Assembly: GCF_030815255.1 (NCBI RefSeq)
Contig: NZ_JAUSWN010000002.1
Coordinates: 124,001 to 188,000, forward strand
Direction of reading: 5' to 3'
DNA length: 64,000 nt
Origin: Hathewaya limosa
GTDB lineage: Bacteria > Bacillota > Clostridia > Clostridiales > Clostridiaceae
This document shows, piece by piece, positions 25,975-35,160 of this stretch (position 1 is its first letter; the number at the start of each line of letters is the position of its first letter). Under the pieces are notes generated by a model that made no database searches, was not told the origin of the DNA, and saw only the letters and a list, made by a program, of their open reading frames with translations. The translations under genes were made by a program, and so were the position numbers.

Positions 25975-27306
25975 TTAGTAAAATACGGGTGAACTAAAAG
26001 CTAATCTATTATGTTCTAAAATTACTTTTAACAAAATCCACCCTTTTTCCTTTTTTAATTTATATTTTATATTACTTTTATATGATTTTTTATTTACAGG
26101 ATCTCTAAAAATACATTCTCTATTATTAGTTATAATTTGAACTTCCTTAATCTTATTTTTCTTATCTTCTAAAAATATCTCCATATTTATGGTATCATCC
26201 TTTTTTATATTTAGAATACTTCCCATTGGATAATTATTTATAGAAAACTTTAAGCATAAAGAAGGACTTTCTGTAGAATATGTTCTTCTATTTTTTAGTG
26301 CATTAATAAGATGATCTTCCTTTAACTTACTCATCAAAACTCCTGTTAAATTATCATCTTTTCCCCAATTTTCCTTATGATTATCCTGTGAATTTAAAAC
26401 ACCTAAAATCCATCCTTTATCTAAAAGTGAATACACGGTCTCTTCATATCTATTATATTTACCACTTAAACTTCCATTGCAAATCTCTATAAGACATACA
26501 TATTTATCTAAATCCTTATAGGGTTTTACTTCCCGTATTGATTTATTGGGATGGTTTAGACTTCCTACTATATTTTCATCCTTTACATAATCATAAAACT
26601 TATCTATATCTTTTAAATTTATATTTTTATATTTAGGCAAATTAAGTATATTTACATGCCCATAAAACTTTGTACTAAGTTCACAGCCACACATTGGTAA
26701 GAATCTTTTATTCTTTTTTAAAAATAGCTTTTTTTCATATTGTATTGAATTAAATACATCTAGTTCCTTTATCTTTTTAAGATGCGAAAATTTTGTTCCA
26801 ACCTTACCACTTGCTCGATTTTTTAAAGCTCTATAATGTTCCGTTATTATTAAAAAACTTACCCCTTCTTTTTTAGCCATTTCATAAGCATCACTTGGTA
26901 TTCCCTTCCCCCCAGAATAGGCTGTATGACTATGAGGTACTCCTAAATAACACTTATAATTTTCATGTTCTATTATATTAAATTGCCAATCTATACTTTG
27001 TTCCTTATTTCCCATCAAATATTTAACCGAAACTCTATACACTCCTCTCTTTAAATCCTTTCTAGGTGTATATTCTATGCCATTACTTGTTATTATCCCC
27101 GATATTACTTTACCATTTATACTCATTCTAAAAGAACTATAATTAACATAATCCTCTTTGTTATTCTTTAACCTAAAAATTACATCTGGTTTTCGAAAAA
27201 ATAAGGAGGATCTATCTTTAGGTTCTAAAATATAGTTCTGTTCATTAGCTATAGAAAAACTTTTTTTCTTCTTATTTTTCAAATAAATCAGCTCCCTAAA
27301 GAACAT
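25975..27306 (-). CDS. PHP/CehA-McbA-type metallohydrolase
   Basis: A 443-residue protein. The N-terminal part (about 20-120) looks like a beta-sandwich. The central PHP-like metallohydrolase domain (about 125-350) carries the metal-binding patterns GVPHSHTAYSGGKG, LIITEHY, LNHPNK and NSQDNH. A short beta region follows. Members of this group (CehA/McbA-like) are phosphoesterases or ester hydrolases of mostly unknown substrate. The ATG at 27306 is preceded by GGAGAG. It lies 54 bases downstream of the very large signalling gene on the same strand and could be co-transcribed with it; no terminator was seen between them. Confidence 0.75.
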   Translation of the reverse strand: MFFRELIYLKNKKKKSFSIANEQNYILEPKDRSSLFFRKPDVIFRLKNNKEDYVNYSSFRMSINGKVISGIITSNGIEYTPRKDLKRGVYRVSVKYLMGNKEQSIDWQFNIIEHENYKCYLGVPHSHTAYSGGKGIPSDAYEMAKKEGVSFLIITEHYRALKNRASGKVGTKFSHLKKIKELDVFNSIQYEKKLFLKKNKRFLPMCGCELSTKFYGHVNILNLPKYKNINLKDIDKFYDYVKDENIVGSLNHPNKSIREVKPYKDLDKYVCLIEICNGSLSGKYNRYEETVYSLLDKGWILGVLNSQDNHKENWGKDDNLTGVLMSKLKEDHLINALKNRRTYSTESPSLCLKFSINNYPMGSILNIKKDDTINMEIFLEDKKNKIKEVQIITNNRECIFRDPVNKKSYKSNIKYKLKKEKGWILLKVILEHNRLAFSSPVFY

Positions 27307-27360
27307 TAAGATCTCTCCTTATATATTATTTTTTTATTTATATTTTGTGTTATATTTCAA

Positions 27361-30300
27361 CTATACTATTTGTACAGCATCCATTATTATTGGCGTTATA
27401 ACACTACTTAATAACTCAATCATATTAAAATCTGAACAATCAAATTCTTTTTTACTTATAGGGACACTTAAATAAATTATTCCTATAACATTTTCAGCAT
27501 ATATTATAGGAATAACAATTAGAGAATTCCAACTAGGTATATTTGTATTTTCATTATATTGTTCAATGAAATCCCAATCTATTAAGAAAGTTCCCTTCCT
27601 GTTCTCTATAACTTTAATAACTATGCTTTCATTAAACACAAATTCACTAATAGTTTGTGGCATTGTAGCACTTAGTCCATACTCTTCTATAATTTGTTTA
27701 TTCTTTATTATAAATAAATATCCCTTATCACTTTTCGTAAGATCAATCATTTTTTCTAATATGTTGTTAATTTTAAATTTAATGTCTATATCTTTCTTTA
27801 CTAATTCTAATAACTCCAACATATTAAATATAGGATTATCATCTTGGAAGAAACTTTTAGATATAAACCTAGATAATGAATTTGTACATTTTACTGTATT
27901 ATTAAAACTATCATCCCAAGTTACAACACAATTTCTTCCTCTTTCCTTTGCCAAATATAATGCCTTATCTGCCTTATCTATTAATTCACATACATTAATA
28001 CTATGTTCTGGATATGAAGCTACTCCCATACTTACTGTTATTTTTCCTTTTTCTTCAACTAATATGCTATTCTCTATATATTTCCTTAACTTTTCTCCAA
28101 CCTCATACGCTGAATTTTTATCTACACCTGGTAAAACTACTAATAATTCTTCTCCCCCATATCTCCCCAAAATATCATCTTTACGAAGACTATTTTTTAT
28201 AATGTTACCACATTGAGCCAAAACCTTGTCTCCTACTTGGTGACCATAAAAATCATTTATGTGCTTAAAATGATCAAAATCTATCATCAACACAGAAAAC
28301 TTATAGTTATAGATTGAAGAATTTTCCACTATATCTTGTAAACTCATATCTAAATATTTTCTTGTTAATGCTCCTGTAAGTCGATCATAAAAAGCTCCTT
28401 TTTTCAAATTTATTTTATCTAAAATAATATAAAGTAAGTTATTTATTTTAGTCCATTTTCTAGTTTCCTTTGGTAAGAATGACTTTAATATACAATCAAT
28501 CTCTATAAATACATAACCTAATAGGGAACTTATATTTGAACTATTTTTTCTTCTATCATACTTTAGATTCTTTTCTTTATATTTTTCTGGAGATATTATT
28601 GGCATACATATTCTAACCAAATCTTTCTTTATATCAAATTCTATACTCTTTCTACTTCTACATTTATTTAATAACTCTTCACTTAATTCATCTAAAGTCA
28701 TATCCGAGCTATTACTTGTAATAACTTTAAACCCACTTCCATTATTACAGACGATCATACTTCTTGTAGCCAAAGTTATATATGCTATAAATTTATTTAT
28801 GATGTTTAAATTTTCATAATCATCATCCTGAATATATTCAAATATATCATTTAAATTCTTTATTTTTAAATCAGGATAAAAATTATAAATATCCCTAGCT
28901 GCCATTATAAATTTATAATCTTTTAATTCAGGTTTATACTGCTCCCCTTCCATTTGCAATAACTCATATAAATTTTTTCTTATGTTTGTTTTACCTTCTA
29001 TTTTTATTGTTAATCTAATAAAATTATCATAACTTTCCTGTAAATTATTTGCAAAAACATATGAATTCATATATTTTTTAGGTATATCCGATAATAATTT
29101 TCTTACGTTTTTATACGCTAAGAAATAACAAACAACAGCCTTTTCATATTCGTTTTTTTCATTATAAATATTGGCAAGTTCTATAGCTACTTTATAAAAC
29201 AATTGTTTAAAATTATTTTTTTTACACATCATAAGTACATTTTTTAGTATATACTCTCTCTCATCTAAGTCATCATATAAAAAGCTACTTAAAAAATTCA
29301 TTTTTATGTTTACTAATGTAGGAACCTTATTATAAAAAAGTATTTCTTTATTTTCTCTGATAAAGTTTTTCATTACCCCATATTGTTTATTATTTATTAA
29401 TAAGACACATATGAAAATAACAATATCAATCTTATTATTTACTATAATATTTTTATTTAAAATATCGCAAACATTTCTAATACATTTTTCCGTATTTTTA
29501 TTATTAATTATTCCTATACACTGCTCATATACCTGAGAATATAACTTTAATATAGATTTATCTTCATTTACTATTTGTCTAAATATATCTATAAATTCTA
29601 TAGCTTGTTCAAATTGTCCGAATAACAAATTAAACTCTATTATTGCAAGATATTCTTCAACCCTATTTCTTGATTTCCCTAAACTCATTTCCTTTGTTGT
29701 ATATAAACTTATTTCCCTAAAACTATTATATGCTTCTCTATAGTCCCCATTTCTTATACTAACCCTACAACAGATAATATTACAATAAACATATTCATAT
29801 GTTTGTTTATCCTTGATTAGATTTAGTGCATCTTTTATATTTTTTAATGCATGTCCATATTGATGAGTAAGTAAATACAGTGATCCTAAGTTACTTTTAG
29901 TCCTAATTTTGGATACAATTGAACTACTATTTAAAACTACATATTCAGCCATTCTTATACATTGTATTGCTTTTGTATAATCTTGCAGAAAATCACCATA
30001 TATTACTCCTAAATTCGTATATGCTTTATGTAAAGCTCTGTAATTTCTACCTAACCTACTATAATTTATGCTTATCTTTAAACTGTATATTGCCTCCTCT
30101 ACCATTGATAATTCCATATACGTATATCCACGTAAATTATAAATTTCTCCCTTTAAGTCATTAAAATTATCTTCACTTAATTCTAATGCCTTATTACATA
30201 CTTCCAAACTTGTTTTATATTCATTTTTAAAAGAATAATAAAGACCCTTTTGATATAAAAATTGAACATTTCTTCTAGTATCTTTACAACTTTTCATATA

Positions 30301-32709
30301 CTCTTCTAAAGAAGATATAATAGACTTCATACTACTACAATTTTCATTAACAACATATATCTTCATTAAATTGGTTAATATCATTATATTATAATTATTA
30401 TCTTTTGTTTTTCTTGAAATATTAAATGCATTTTTTAAACATCTCTCAGCCTTAGAAAATTCACCTTTCTCAATATATATTTTTCCCATATTATAATATA
30501 TTTCTGCTTTTCTACCATCAACTTCATCCCTCTTATACAAATCAACACTTTTTTTCAAATATACTAATGCCTCATTGTTTCTTTTTTTATTGATTAATAT
30601 TAAACTCTTTTCCATATAATACTGAGTAAGTTTTGCTCTATCTTTTAGTTGTTCTAACTGAAAAATTAATTCATCTAATACACTAACATCATCCTTGTAA
30701 AATAGCTTTTCTAAAGCTTTAACTATAACTTTATGACTGATTTCTCTACGTTTAAAAGATAAACTATAATAAAAAATATCTTTTAAAAACCTATTATAAA
30801 AATTAAATAAAATATCCTTGTTAGTTTCTATAACATGTATTATTCCTTTTTCTTTTAATCGCTCTATTATATTTTCAAATTCAGGTTTATTAAAATTTAA
30901 AATATACATTAAATTTGAATAAGATATAGGTTTATAAAAGAGACTTATTTTACTTAATATATCCTTCTCTTCGTTACTAAGAGTATTTATTTTGCTAATT
31001 ATGATTTTTTTTACATCTAAAGGTATAACAAGTTCCGAATCCTTATAATTAAACTCCCAGTCTCCATTTTTACTTATAACTATTTTTTTCTTTATATATA
31101 ATTCCTTTATGATTTCCTCAGCTATAAGTGGATTTCCTTTAGCAATAGAATTTATACTTTTCACTTTTGCTATATTCCCATTAACTATAAAAAGCTTGTT
31201 ATATATAATACTTTCTATGTCTGTATCTGATAATTCTCTTATTTTTACATAATTCACCTTAAAATATTTATCACAAGAAATAGATTTTAAAACCTGAGCA
31301 TGTAATTTATCATCATCTGTAGATGCCAAAACAAAAAATATTCTATCACTAGATGAAGATATATACTTTATTGCATATCTGGTAAATTCATTAGTTTTAT
31401 GAAAATCGTCTAATATGATCATTACCTTCTTAAATTTATAGGCTTCATTAATAAAAGCTCCTATTCTATTAACTATCCTAAACTTCTCTTTTTCCTGCAA
31501 AAGTATTTCCTTATCCAAACAATTATCTGTTATATAAAAAAGCTTCTCTAACTCTTTTCTATACTTTTTTATGATCTCTAAATCACATTGTTTTAATATT
31601 TGCTTTATAACAAAAGAAAGATATGCATCTTTTCCATTATTACAGGCTGACTTAAACTCTAAATTATCATATACAATTTCTCCATTTATTATTAATTTTC
31701 TTTTTATACCATTTAATAATTTAGTTTTTCCTATTCCTTTTTCTCCATGAATTAAACATATATTTTTATCAGCTTTCCCTTTTTTAAATTGCTGAAAAAA
31801 TTCTTTCACATACTTGATTTCTCTTTCTCTCCCAACTAACTTACATATTGAATTTAGTTTTTCCAGTTCTTCTTTTCTAAACTTAGAAAAATTTAAATTT
31901 AAACTATTATTTATATCAACTATTATTTCACTTACATTATTGTATATTGGTCTATTTACGCCAATCATTTTCATACATATGTGACGTAATTTGGTGAAAA
32001 AATACGTGTTTGTATCCTTGTAACCCTTATACGGTTTGCAATTGATTATAACCTGTTTTAATATATTAACATTAAATTCTCTAATTATAAGACTATATAA
32101 TAATATGCCTAAAGCATGTATATCTTTTTGAAACATATTATTCCTTTTTTCATTACACTTATCAAACAATTCAACCTCAACTTTGTAATCCATTTCCTCC
32201 TTATTTAATTTACTTGTAATAATATCTCTTAAGATTAGTTTAGGTCTTTTATTTATAATACATAAGCTAATATTTTTAAAACATATTCCATTATGAGCAA
32301 TCCCTTTAATATGAAGATAATTAACAGACTGGAGTAATTCAATAAATAGATATAAAACTTCATTATCAGAATAAGTTTTTAATTTATCAAAATTTTGTTC
32401 CTCATAATTTTCACATATATAAAATAAATCTGGAGTGTTTAAACATTTATCATTTACTTCAATTATATTGTTATAATGATATATTTTTGTTATATTTTCA
32501 GTTTCTACCATAAGTAGGGTAAAAATTTTTTCTTTATAAAAACTTTTAAGCTGTTTTGTTATATTTTTTTCCTTTATTATAGTTAATCTTTGAACTTTAT
32601 TATTATTTAAAATATCCTCTATTAGAACACTAGAATAATAATGTTTCTCTTGTATTTGTTTTAATATTTTGAATCTTTTATTTATTATCTGCTCATTTAT
32701 ATCAACCAT
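27361..32709 (-). CDS. Giant signalling protein: pseudokinase - AAA/STAND ATPase - TPR - GGDEF - GAF
   Basis: About 1782 residues. Residues 10-270 resemble a Ser/Thr protein kinase, but the HRD loop reads AHNGICFKN (about 138) and the DFG position reads RDI, so it is probably catalytically dead. A P-loop ATPase follows, with Walker A GEKGIGKT (about 325) and Walker B MIILDDFH. Residues of about 650-1200 are helical TPR-like repeats (NNEALVYLKKSVDLYKRD). A GGDEF domain has the active-site GGEEL at about 1516 and an RxxD inhibitory-site motif (RKDD) five residues before it, predicting c-di-GMP synthesis with product inhibition. A C-terminal GAF domain covers about 1625-1775. There are no membrane segments. 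AGGAGAG precedes the ATG at 32709. Confidence 0.88.
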   Translation of the reverse strand: MVDINEQIINKRFKILKQIQEKHYYSSVLIEDILNNNKVQRLTIIKEKNITKQLKSFYKEKIFTLLMVETENITKIYHYNNIIEVNDKCLNTPDLFYICENYEEQNFDKLKTYSDNEVLYLFIELLQSVNYLHIKGIAHNGICFKNISLCIINKRPKLILRDIITSKLNKEEMDYKVEVELFDKCNEKRNNMFQKDIHALGILLYSLIIREFNVNILKQVIINCKPYKGYKDTNTYFFTKLRHICMKMIGVNRPIYNNVSEIIVDINNSLNLNFSKFRKEELEKLNSICKLVGREREIKYVKEFFQQFKKGKADKNICLIHGEKGIGKTKLLNGIKRKLIINGEIVYDNLEFKSACNNGKDAYLSFVIKQILKQCDLEIIKKYRKELEKLFYITDNCLDKEILLQEKEKFRIVNRIGAFINEAYKFKKVMIILDDFHKTNEFTRYAIKYISSSSDRIFFVLASTDDDKLHAQVLKSISCDKYFKVNYVKIRELSDTDIESIIYNKLFIVNGNIAKVKSINSIAKGNPLIAEEIIKELYIKKKIVISKNGDWEFNYKDSELVIPLDVKKIIISKINTLSNEEKDILSKISLFYKPISYSNLMYILNFNKPEFENIIERLKEKGIIHVIETNKDILFNFYNRFLKDIFYYSLSFKRREISHKVIVKALEKLFYKDDVSVLDELIFQLEQLKDRAKLTQYYMEKSLILINKKRNNEALVYLKKSVDLYKRDEVDGRKAEIYYNMGKIYIEKGEFSKAERCLKNAFNISRKTKDNNYNIMILTNLMKIYVVNENCSSMKSIISSLEEYMKSCKDTRRNVQFLYQKGLYYSFKNEYKTSLEVCNKALELSEDNFNDLKGEIYNLRGYTYMELSMVEEAIYSLKISINYSRLGRNYRALHKAYTNLGVIYGDFLQDYTKAIQCIRMAEYVVLNSSSIVSKIRTKSNLGSLYLLTHQYGHALKNIKDALNLIKDKQTYEYVYCNIICCRVSIRNGDYREAYNSFREISLYTTKEMSLGKSRNRVEEYLAIIEFNLLFGQFEQAIEFIDIFRQIVNEDKSILKLYSQVYEQCIGIINNKNTEKCIRNVCDILNKNIIVNNKIDIVIFICVLLINNKQYGVMKNFIRENKEILFYNKVPTLVNIKMNFLSSFLYDDLDEREYILKNVLMMCKKNNFKQLFYKVAIELANIYNEKNEYEKAVVCYFLAYKNVRKLLSDIPKKYMNSYVFANNLQESYDNFIRLTIKIEGKTNIRKNLYELLQMEGEQYKPELKDYKFIMAARDIYNFYPDLKIKNLNDIFEYIQDDDYENLNIINKFIAYITLATRSMIVCNNGSGFKVITSNSSDMTLDELSEELLNKCRSRKSIEFDIKKDLVRICMPIISPEKYKEKNLKYDRRKNSSNISSLLGYVFIEIDCILKSFLPKETRKWTKINNLLYIILDKINLKKGAFYDRLTGALTRKYLDMSLQDIVENSSIYNYKFSVLMIDFDHFKHINDFYGHQVGDKVLAQCGNIIKNSLRKDDILGRYGGEELLVVLPGVDKNSAYEVGEKLRKYIENSILVEEKGKITVSMGVASYPEHSINVCELIDKADKALYLAKERGRNCVVTWDDSFNNTVKCTNSLSRFISKSFFQDDNPIFNMLELLELVKKDIDIKFKINNILEKMIDLTKSDKGYLFIIKNKQIIEEYGLSATMPQTISEFVFNESIVIKVIENRKGTFLIDWDFIEQYNENTNIPSWNSLIVIPIIYAENVIGIIYLSVPISKKEFDCSDFNMIELLSSVITPIIMDAVQIV

Positions 32710-32760
32710 AATATTCTCTCCTATTTTAATCATAATAGGTAAACTAAAACTTTAATATAT

Positions 32761-32790
32761 AAAAGGCACAGTCCTTTACCGTGCCTTTTA
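32761..32790 (-). terminator. Terminator after map
   Basis: The stem AAAAGGCAC/GTGCCTTTT is followed on the minus strand by an AT-rich tail, just downstream of the map stop codon. Confidence 0.8.
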
Positions 32791-32794
32791 TGAT

Positions 32795-33661
32795 CTAAGT
32801 TAATATTTCATATCCTGTTTCTGTAACCACTATTGTATGTTCCCATTGAGCTGATAATGAACCATCTATTGTAACAGCAGTCCAATCATCTTCTAAAACT
32901 CTTGTTTCAGCTCTACCTAAATTAAGCATAGGCTCAATTGTAAATACCATACCAGGTAGTAATATCATTCCTTCACCTGATCTACCTACATGTGATACAA
33001 ATGGTTCTTCATGAAATTTAACTCCAACACCATGTCCACCGTACTCATAAACAACTGAATATCCTTTTTCCGCGGCAAAATTTTGGATGGCTTCTCCTAT
33101 ATGTCCTACTGTATTAAAAGGTTTTACCTGTTCAATCCCTTTATTTAAAGCCTCTAATGTATCATTTACTAAATTTTTAGCTTCATCTGTAGCCTCTCCA
33201 ACTATATACATCCTACTAGCATCAGCATAATAACCATCTAATATAGTTGTAACATCTACATTAACAATATCTCCATCTTTTAAAATAGTGTTTTCATCGG
33301 GTATTCCATGACATACAACATCATTTATAGAAATACATACACTCTTAGGATATCCACAATAACCTAATGGTGCCGGTACCGCTCCATGTCCTATAGTATA
33401 CTCATGTACGAAAGTATTCAGTTCCTCCGTACTAACCCCTGGTTTTATTTTATCTCCTACTAAATCTAAGATATCATGTGTTATAACTCCACTTTTTCTT
33501 ATGCCTTCAATTTGTTCTTTCGTTTTTATTATATCTTTTGGGATTTTGCATCCTAATTCTCTGCTTAACTTTTTAAGCATTTCATCTTGTTCCATGTGGC
33601 ATTTTTTATATTTTAATCCACTTCCACACCAGCAAAAATCATTTCGTTTTATATTTTTCAT
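32795..33661 (-). CDS. map: Methionine aminopeptidase with N-terminal SEC-C zinc motif
   Basis: A 288-residue type I methionine aminopeptidase that removes the initiator Met from nascent proteins. Residues 9-22 (FCWCGSGLKYKKCH) are a SEC-C zinc motif, which in related proteins aids ribosome or SecB-type contacts. The catalytic domain has the metal ligands in VNVDVTTILDGYYADASR, the glycine-rich EYGGHGVGVKFHEEP and FTIEPML. The only plausible start, the ATG at 33661, lies far from its perfect Shine-Dalgarno GGAGGTGA; a hairpin between them is described separately. The gene is monocistronic with a terminator. Many clostridia carry a second map in the ribosomal-protein operon. Confidence 0.95.
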   Translation of the reverse strand: MKNIKRNDFCWCGSGLKYKKCHMEQDEMLKKLSRELGCKIPKDIIKTKEQIEGIRKSGVITHDILDLVGDKIKPGVSTEELNTFVHEYTIGHGAVPAPLGYCGYPKSVCISINDVVCHGIPDENTILKDGDIVNVDVTTILDGYYADASRMYIVGEATDEAKNLVNDTLEALNKGIEQVKPFNTVGHIGEAIQNFAAEKGYSVVYEYGGHGVGVKFHEEPFVSHVGRSGEGMILLPGMVFTIEPMLNLGRAETRVLEDDWTAVTIDGSLSAQWEHTIVVTETGYEILT

Positions 33662-33703
33662 ATTAAATAGTTTAGAATCTTTCCTAAACTAAATGTCACC
33701 TCC
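33662..33703 (-). promoter_or_regulatory. Distant perfect Shine-Dalgarno with intervening hairpin before map
   Basis: The minus-strand mRNA has GGAGGUGA (33703-33696), four bases, then a ten-pair hairpin UAGUUUAGGA/UUCUAAACUA with loop AAGA (33691-33668), then six bases to the AUG. Folding the hairpin leaves about ten unpaired bases between Shine-Dalgarno and start, which is close to ideal spacing. A weak AGGAAAG inside the stem would be hidden. Confidence 0.7.
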
Positions 33704-33885
33704 AATTTATACAAATTTTTACCATAAACAAGTTAGTTATTTTTATTATATTCTATTAAAATTTCAACTTATCATTAATCGGTCATATGCTTATTACTAT
33801 TATAAACCATTTAATAACATTTAAACAACATTAAATATAAAATACCATATTACCTCTAAATTCTTATCTTAATTTATATTTTTAT

Positions 33886-34746
33886 TTAAACTAATATGGC
33901 TAATGGAATTATATTTAATAACACCTGTATAAGATCATAAAACAATAAGGTTTCCGGAATATTTGGTATGCTTACATTTGGTGCCATATTTTTTAATTCA
34001 TCAAAAACATTATTTAAAGACTTTTCATTCATATATTTAAAAAAATTATTATAATATAAATCACAATTATTCATTTGCTTACCTTGTACACTATTAGCTA
34101 CCTTACCTACAACCGTAACAGGTCCTTCAAAAATATGATTCATATTTTCTTGAAAACATTCCTTCTCTAATTTTAAATATGCTCCCGTATTTCCATTATA
34201 ACAATTTTTCATAATAACATTTGTTGATGGACTATCATTATATTTATCTAATGCATTTTTAACCCCCTGCATAAAACAAGTTTGATTTAACTTATCTGCT
34301 TTTTCTGGATTTACATAAGACATATGATTTACTGTTCCCTCCATATCTTTAAACCATTTAATCAAAGGATCTTCCGAAAGTTCACAATTTAACTGCACAT
34401 AATCACCTTTATTAATTTTGGGAATCTTGTCATTATTATTAGGGTTACATTGTTTAAGTAAATTATGTTCATTTAGTATTTTCATTAAATTAATAAATAC
34501 GCTAATTTCTTTAATTTGAAATTCTAAGGTTTGTGACTGTGACAATTCATTAAGTACTTGTAATGATACATCTCCTTGAATATATTGTCCTTTTATAATT
34601 TCACTTAGTGGAGTATTTACACCTAATGTTACTTGTTTTTTTATACTTTCTGTTTCAGTAATAGAAAATTCAGCGATTAATATAGTAAAAAGATTACTTA
34701 CCATTCTAGAATTTAAATATAATGGTATACCTGTTATTCCACTCAT
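33886..34746 (-). CDS. Hypothetical protein
   Basis: The 286-residue soluble protein begins MSGITGIPLYLNSRMVSNLF. It has a mixed alpha/beta middle with LNELSQSQTLEFQIKEIS, a segment with several cysteines (TCFMQGVKN, NCYNGNTG, ECFQENMN), and a hydrophobic C-terminal stretch (LLFYDLIQVLLNIIPLAILV) that may bind the membrane. The 'YLNxxMVSN' start recalls DUF6414-type proteins but I cannot confirm this. The third Met at 34746 is best spaced from AGGAG; two earlier ATGs overlap the ribosome site. It is monocistronic and divergent from the candidate small RNA. Confidence 0.65.
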   Translation of the reverse strand: MSGITGIPLYLNSRMVSNLFTILIAEFSITETESIKKQVTLGVNTPLSEIIKGQYIQGDVSLQVLNELSQSQTLEFQIKEISVFINLMKILNEHNLLKQCNPNNNDKIPKINKGDYVQLNCELSEDPLIKWFKDMEGTVNHMSYVNPEKADKLNQTCFMQGVKNALDKYNDSPSTNVIMKNCYNGNTGAYLKLEKECFQENMNHIFEGPVTVVGKVANSVQGKQMNNCDLYYNNFFKYMNEKSLNNVFDELKNMAPNVSIPNIPETLLFYDLIQVLLNIIPLAILV

Positions 34747-34828
34747 ACTCATTCTCCTAATCATGCTAAAAGTTACTTATATTATTTATATTATAAATAG
34801 AAAATTTTAAAACATTTTTATTTAAGTA

Positions 34829-34857
34829 TTGAATGAACAACAAAAATCTGTTAAAAT
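34829..34857 (+). promoter_or_regulatory. Promoter for candidate small RNA
   Basis: TTGAAT (34829-34834), 17 bases, TAAAAT (34852-34857): a good sigma-A-type match. It points to a start near 34864, just ahead of four tandem GATAAC/AATAAC-type repeats, with a terminator 120 bases downstream and no open reading frame between. Confidence 0.55.
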
Positions 34858-34869
34858 TAAATTAATAAA

Positions 34870-34912
34870 TGTTGATAACTTGTTGATAACCTATGAATAA
34901 CTTATGGATAAC
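34870..34912. repeat. Four tandem DnaA-box-like repeats
   Basis: TGTTGATAA, TGTTGATAA, TATGAATAA and TATGGATAA occur at an 11-base period. Each is one mismatch from a DnaA box (TTATNCACA) in reverse orientation. All four have the same orientation. Confidence 0.6.
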
Positions 34913-34982
34913 ATGTTATTAATGTGAAATTATATAACCAACTATAAGATATCAACATAAAATCAAAATAAAACCAATATAT

Positions 34983-35023
34983 GACATACAGTGAATAGAT
35001 CCCTCTCTGTATGTCCTTTTTTT
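34983..35023 (+). terminator. Orphan intrinsic terminator (plus strand)
   Basis: The stem GACATACAG/CTGTATGTC is followed by CTTTTTTT. No plus-strand gene lies upstream within 200 bases, implying a short untranslated transcript. Confidence 0.85.
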
Positions 35024-35160
35024 ATTTTTTTGTAAAAAATCAGTTACATTTATATAATTAGATATAATTTACTTTGTTTTAATAAATAAATATTATAAAA
35101 TATTATTTATGACTCTTAAACCTACTATTTTTCAAAAGATAAATTTGGAGGAAAAAAATA

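Larger units (their letters stand above)
34864..35023 (+). ncRNA. Candidate small RNA or leader RNA with DnaA-box-like repeats
   Basis: Between the promoter-like site and an intrinsic terminator lies a transcript of about 160 bases with no credible reading frame (longest starts give under ten codons). Its first 50 bases hold four tandem 11-base repeats (TGTTGATAAC twice, then TATGAATAAC and TATGGATAAC), ending in the 12-base palindrome ATAACATGTTAT (34908-34919). It could be a free small RNA, or a leader attenuating the DMT transporter gene that starts at 35161. It is the only plausible use of the orphan plus-strand terminator. I know of no matching RNA family. Confidence 0.4.

Noticed and set aside
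34870..34919. A chromosomal replication origin
   Set aside because: Only four weak DnaA-box-like sites occur, with no dnaA/dnaN and no AT-rich unwinding arrangement typical of oriC.
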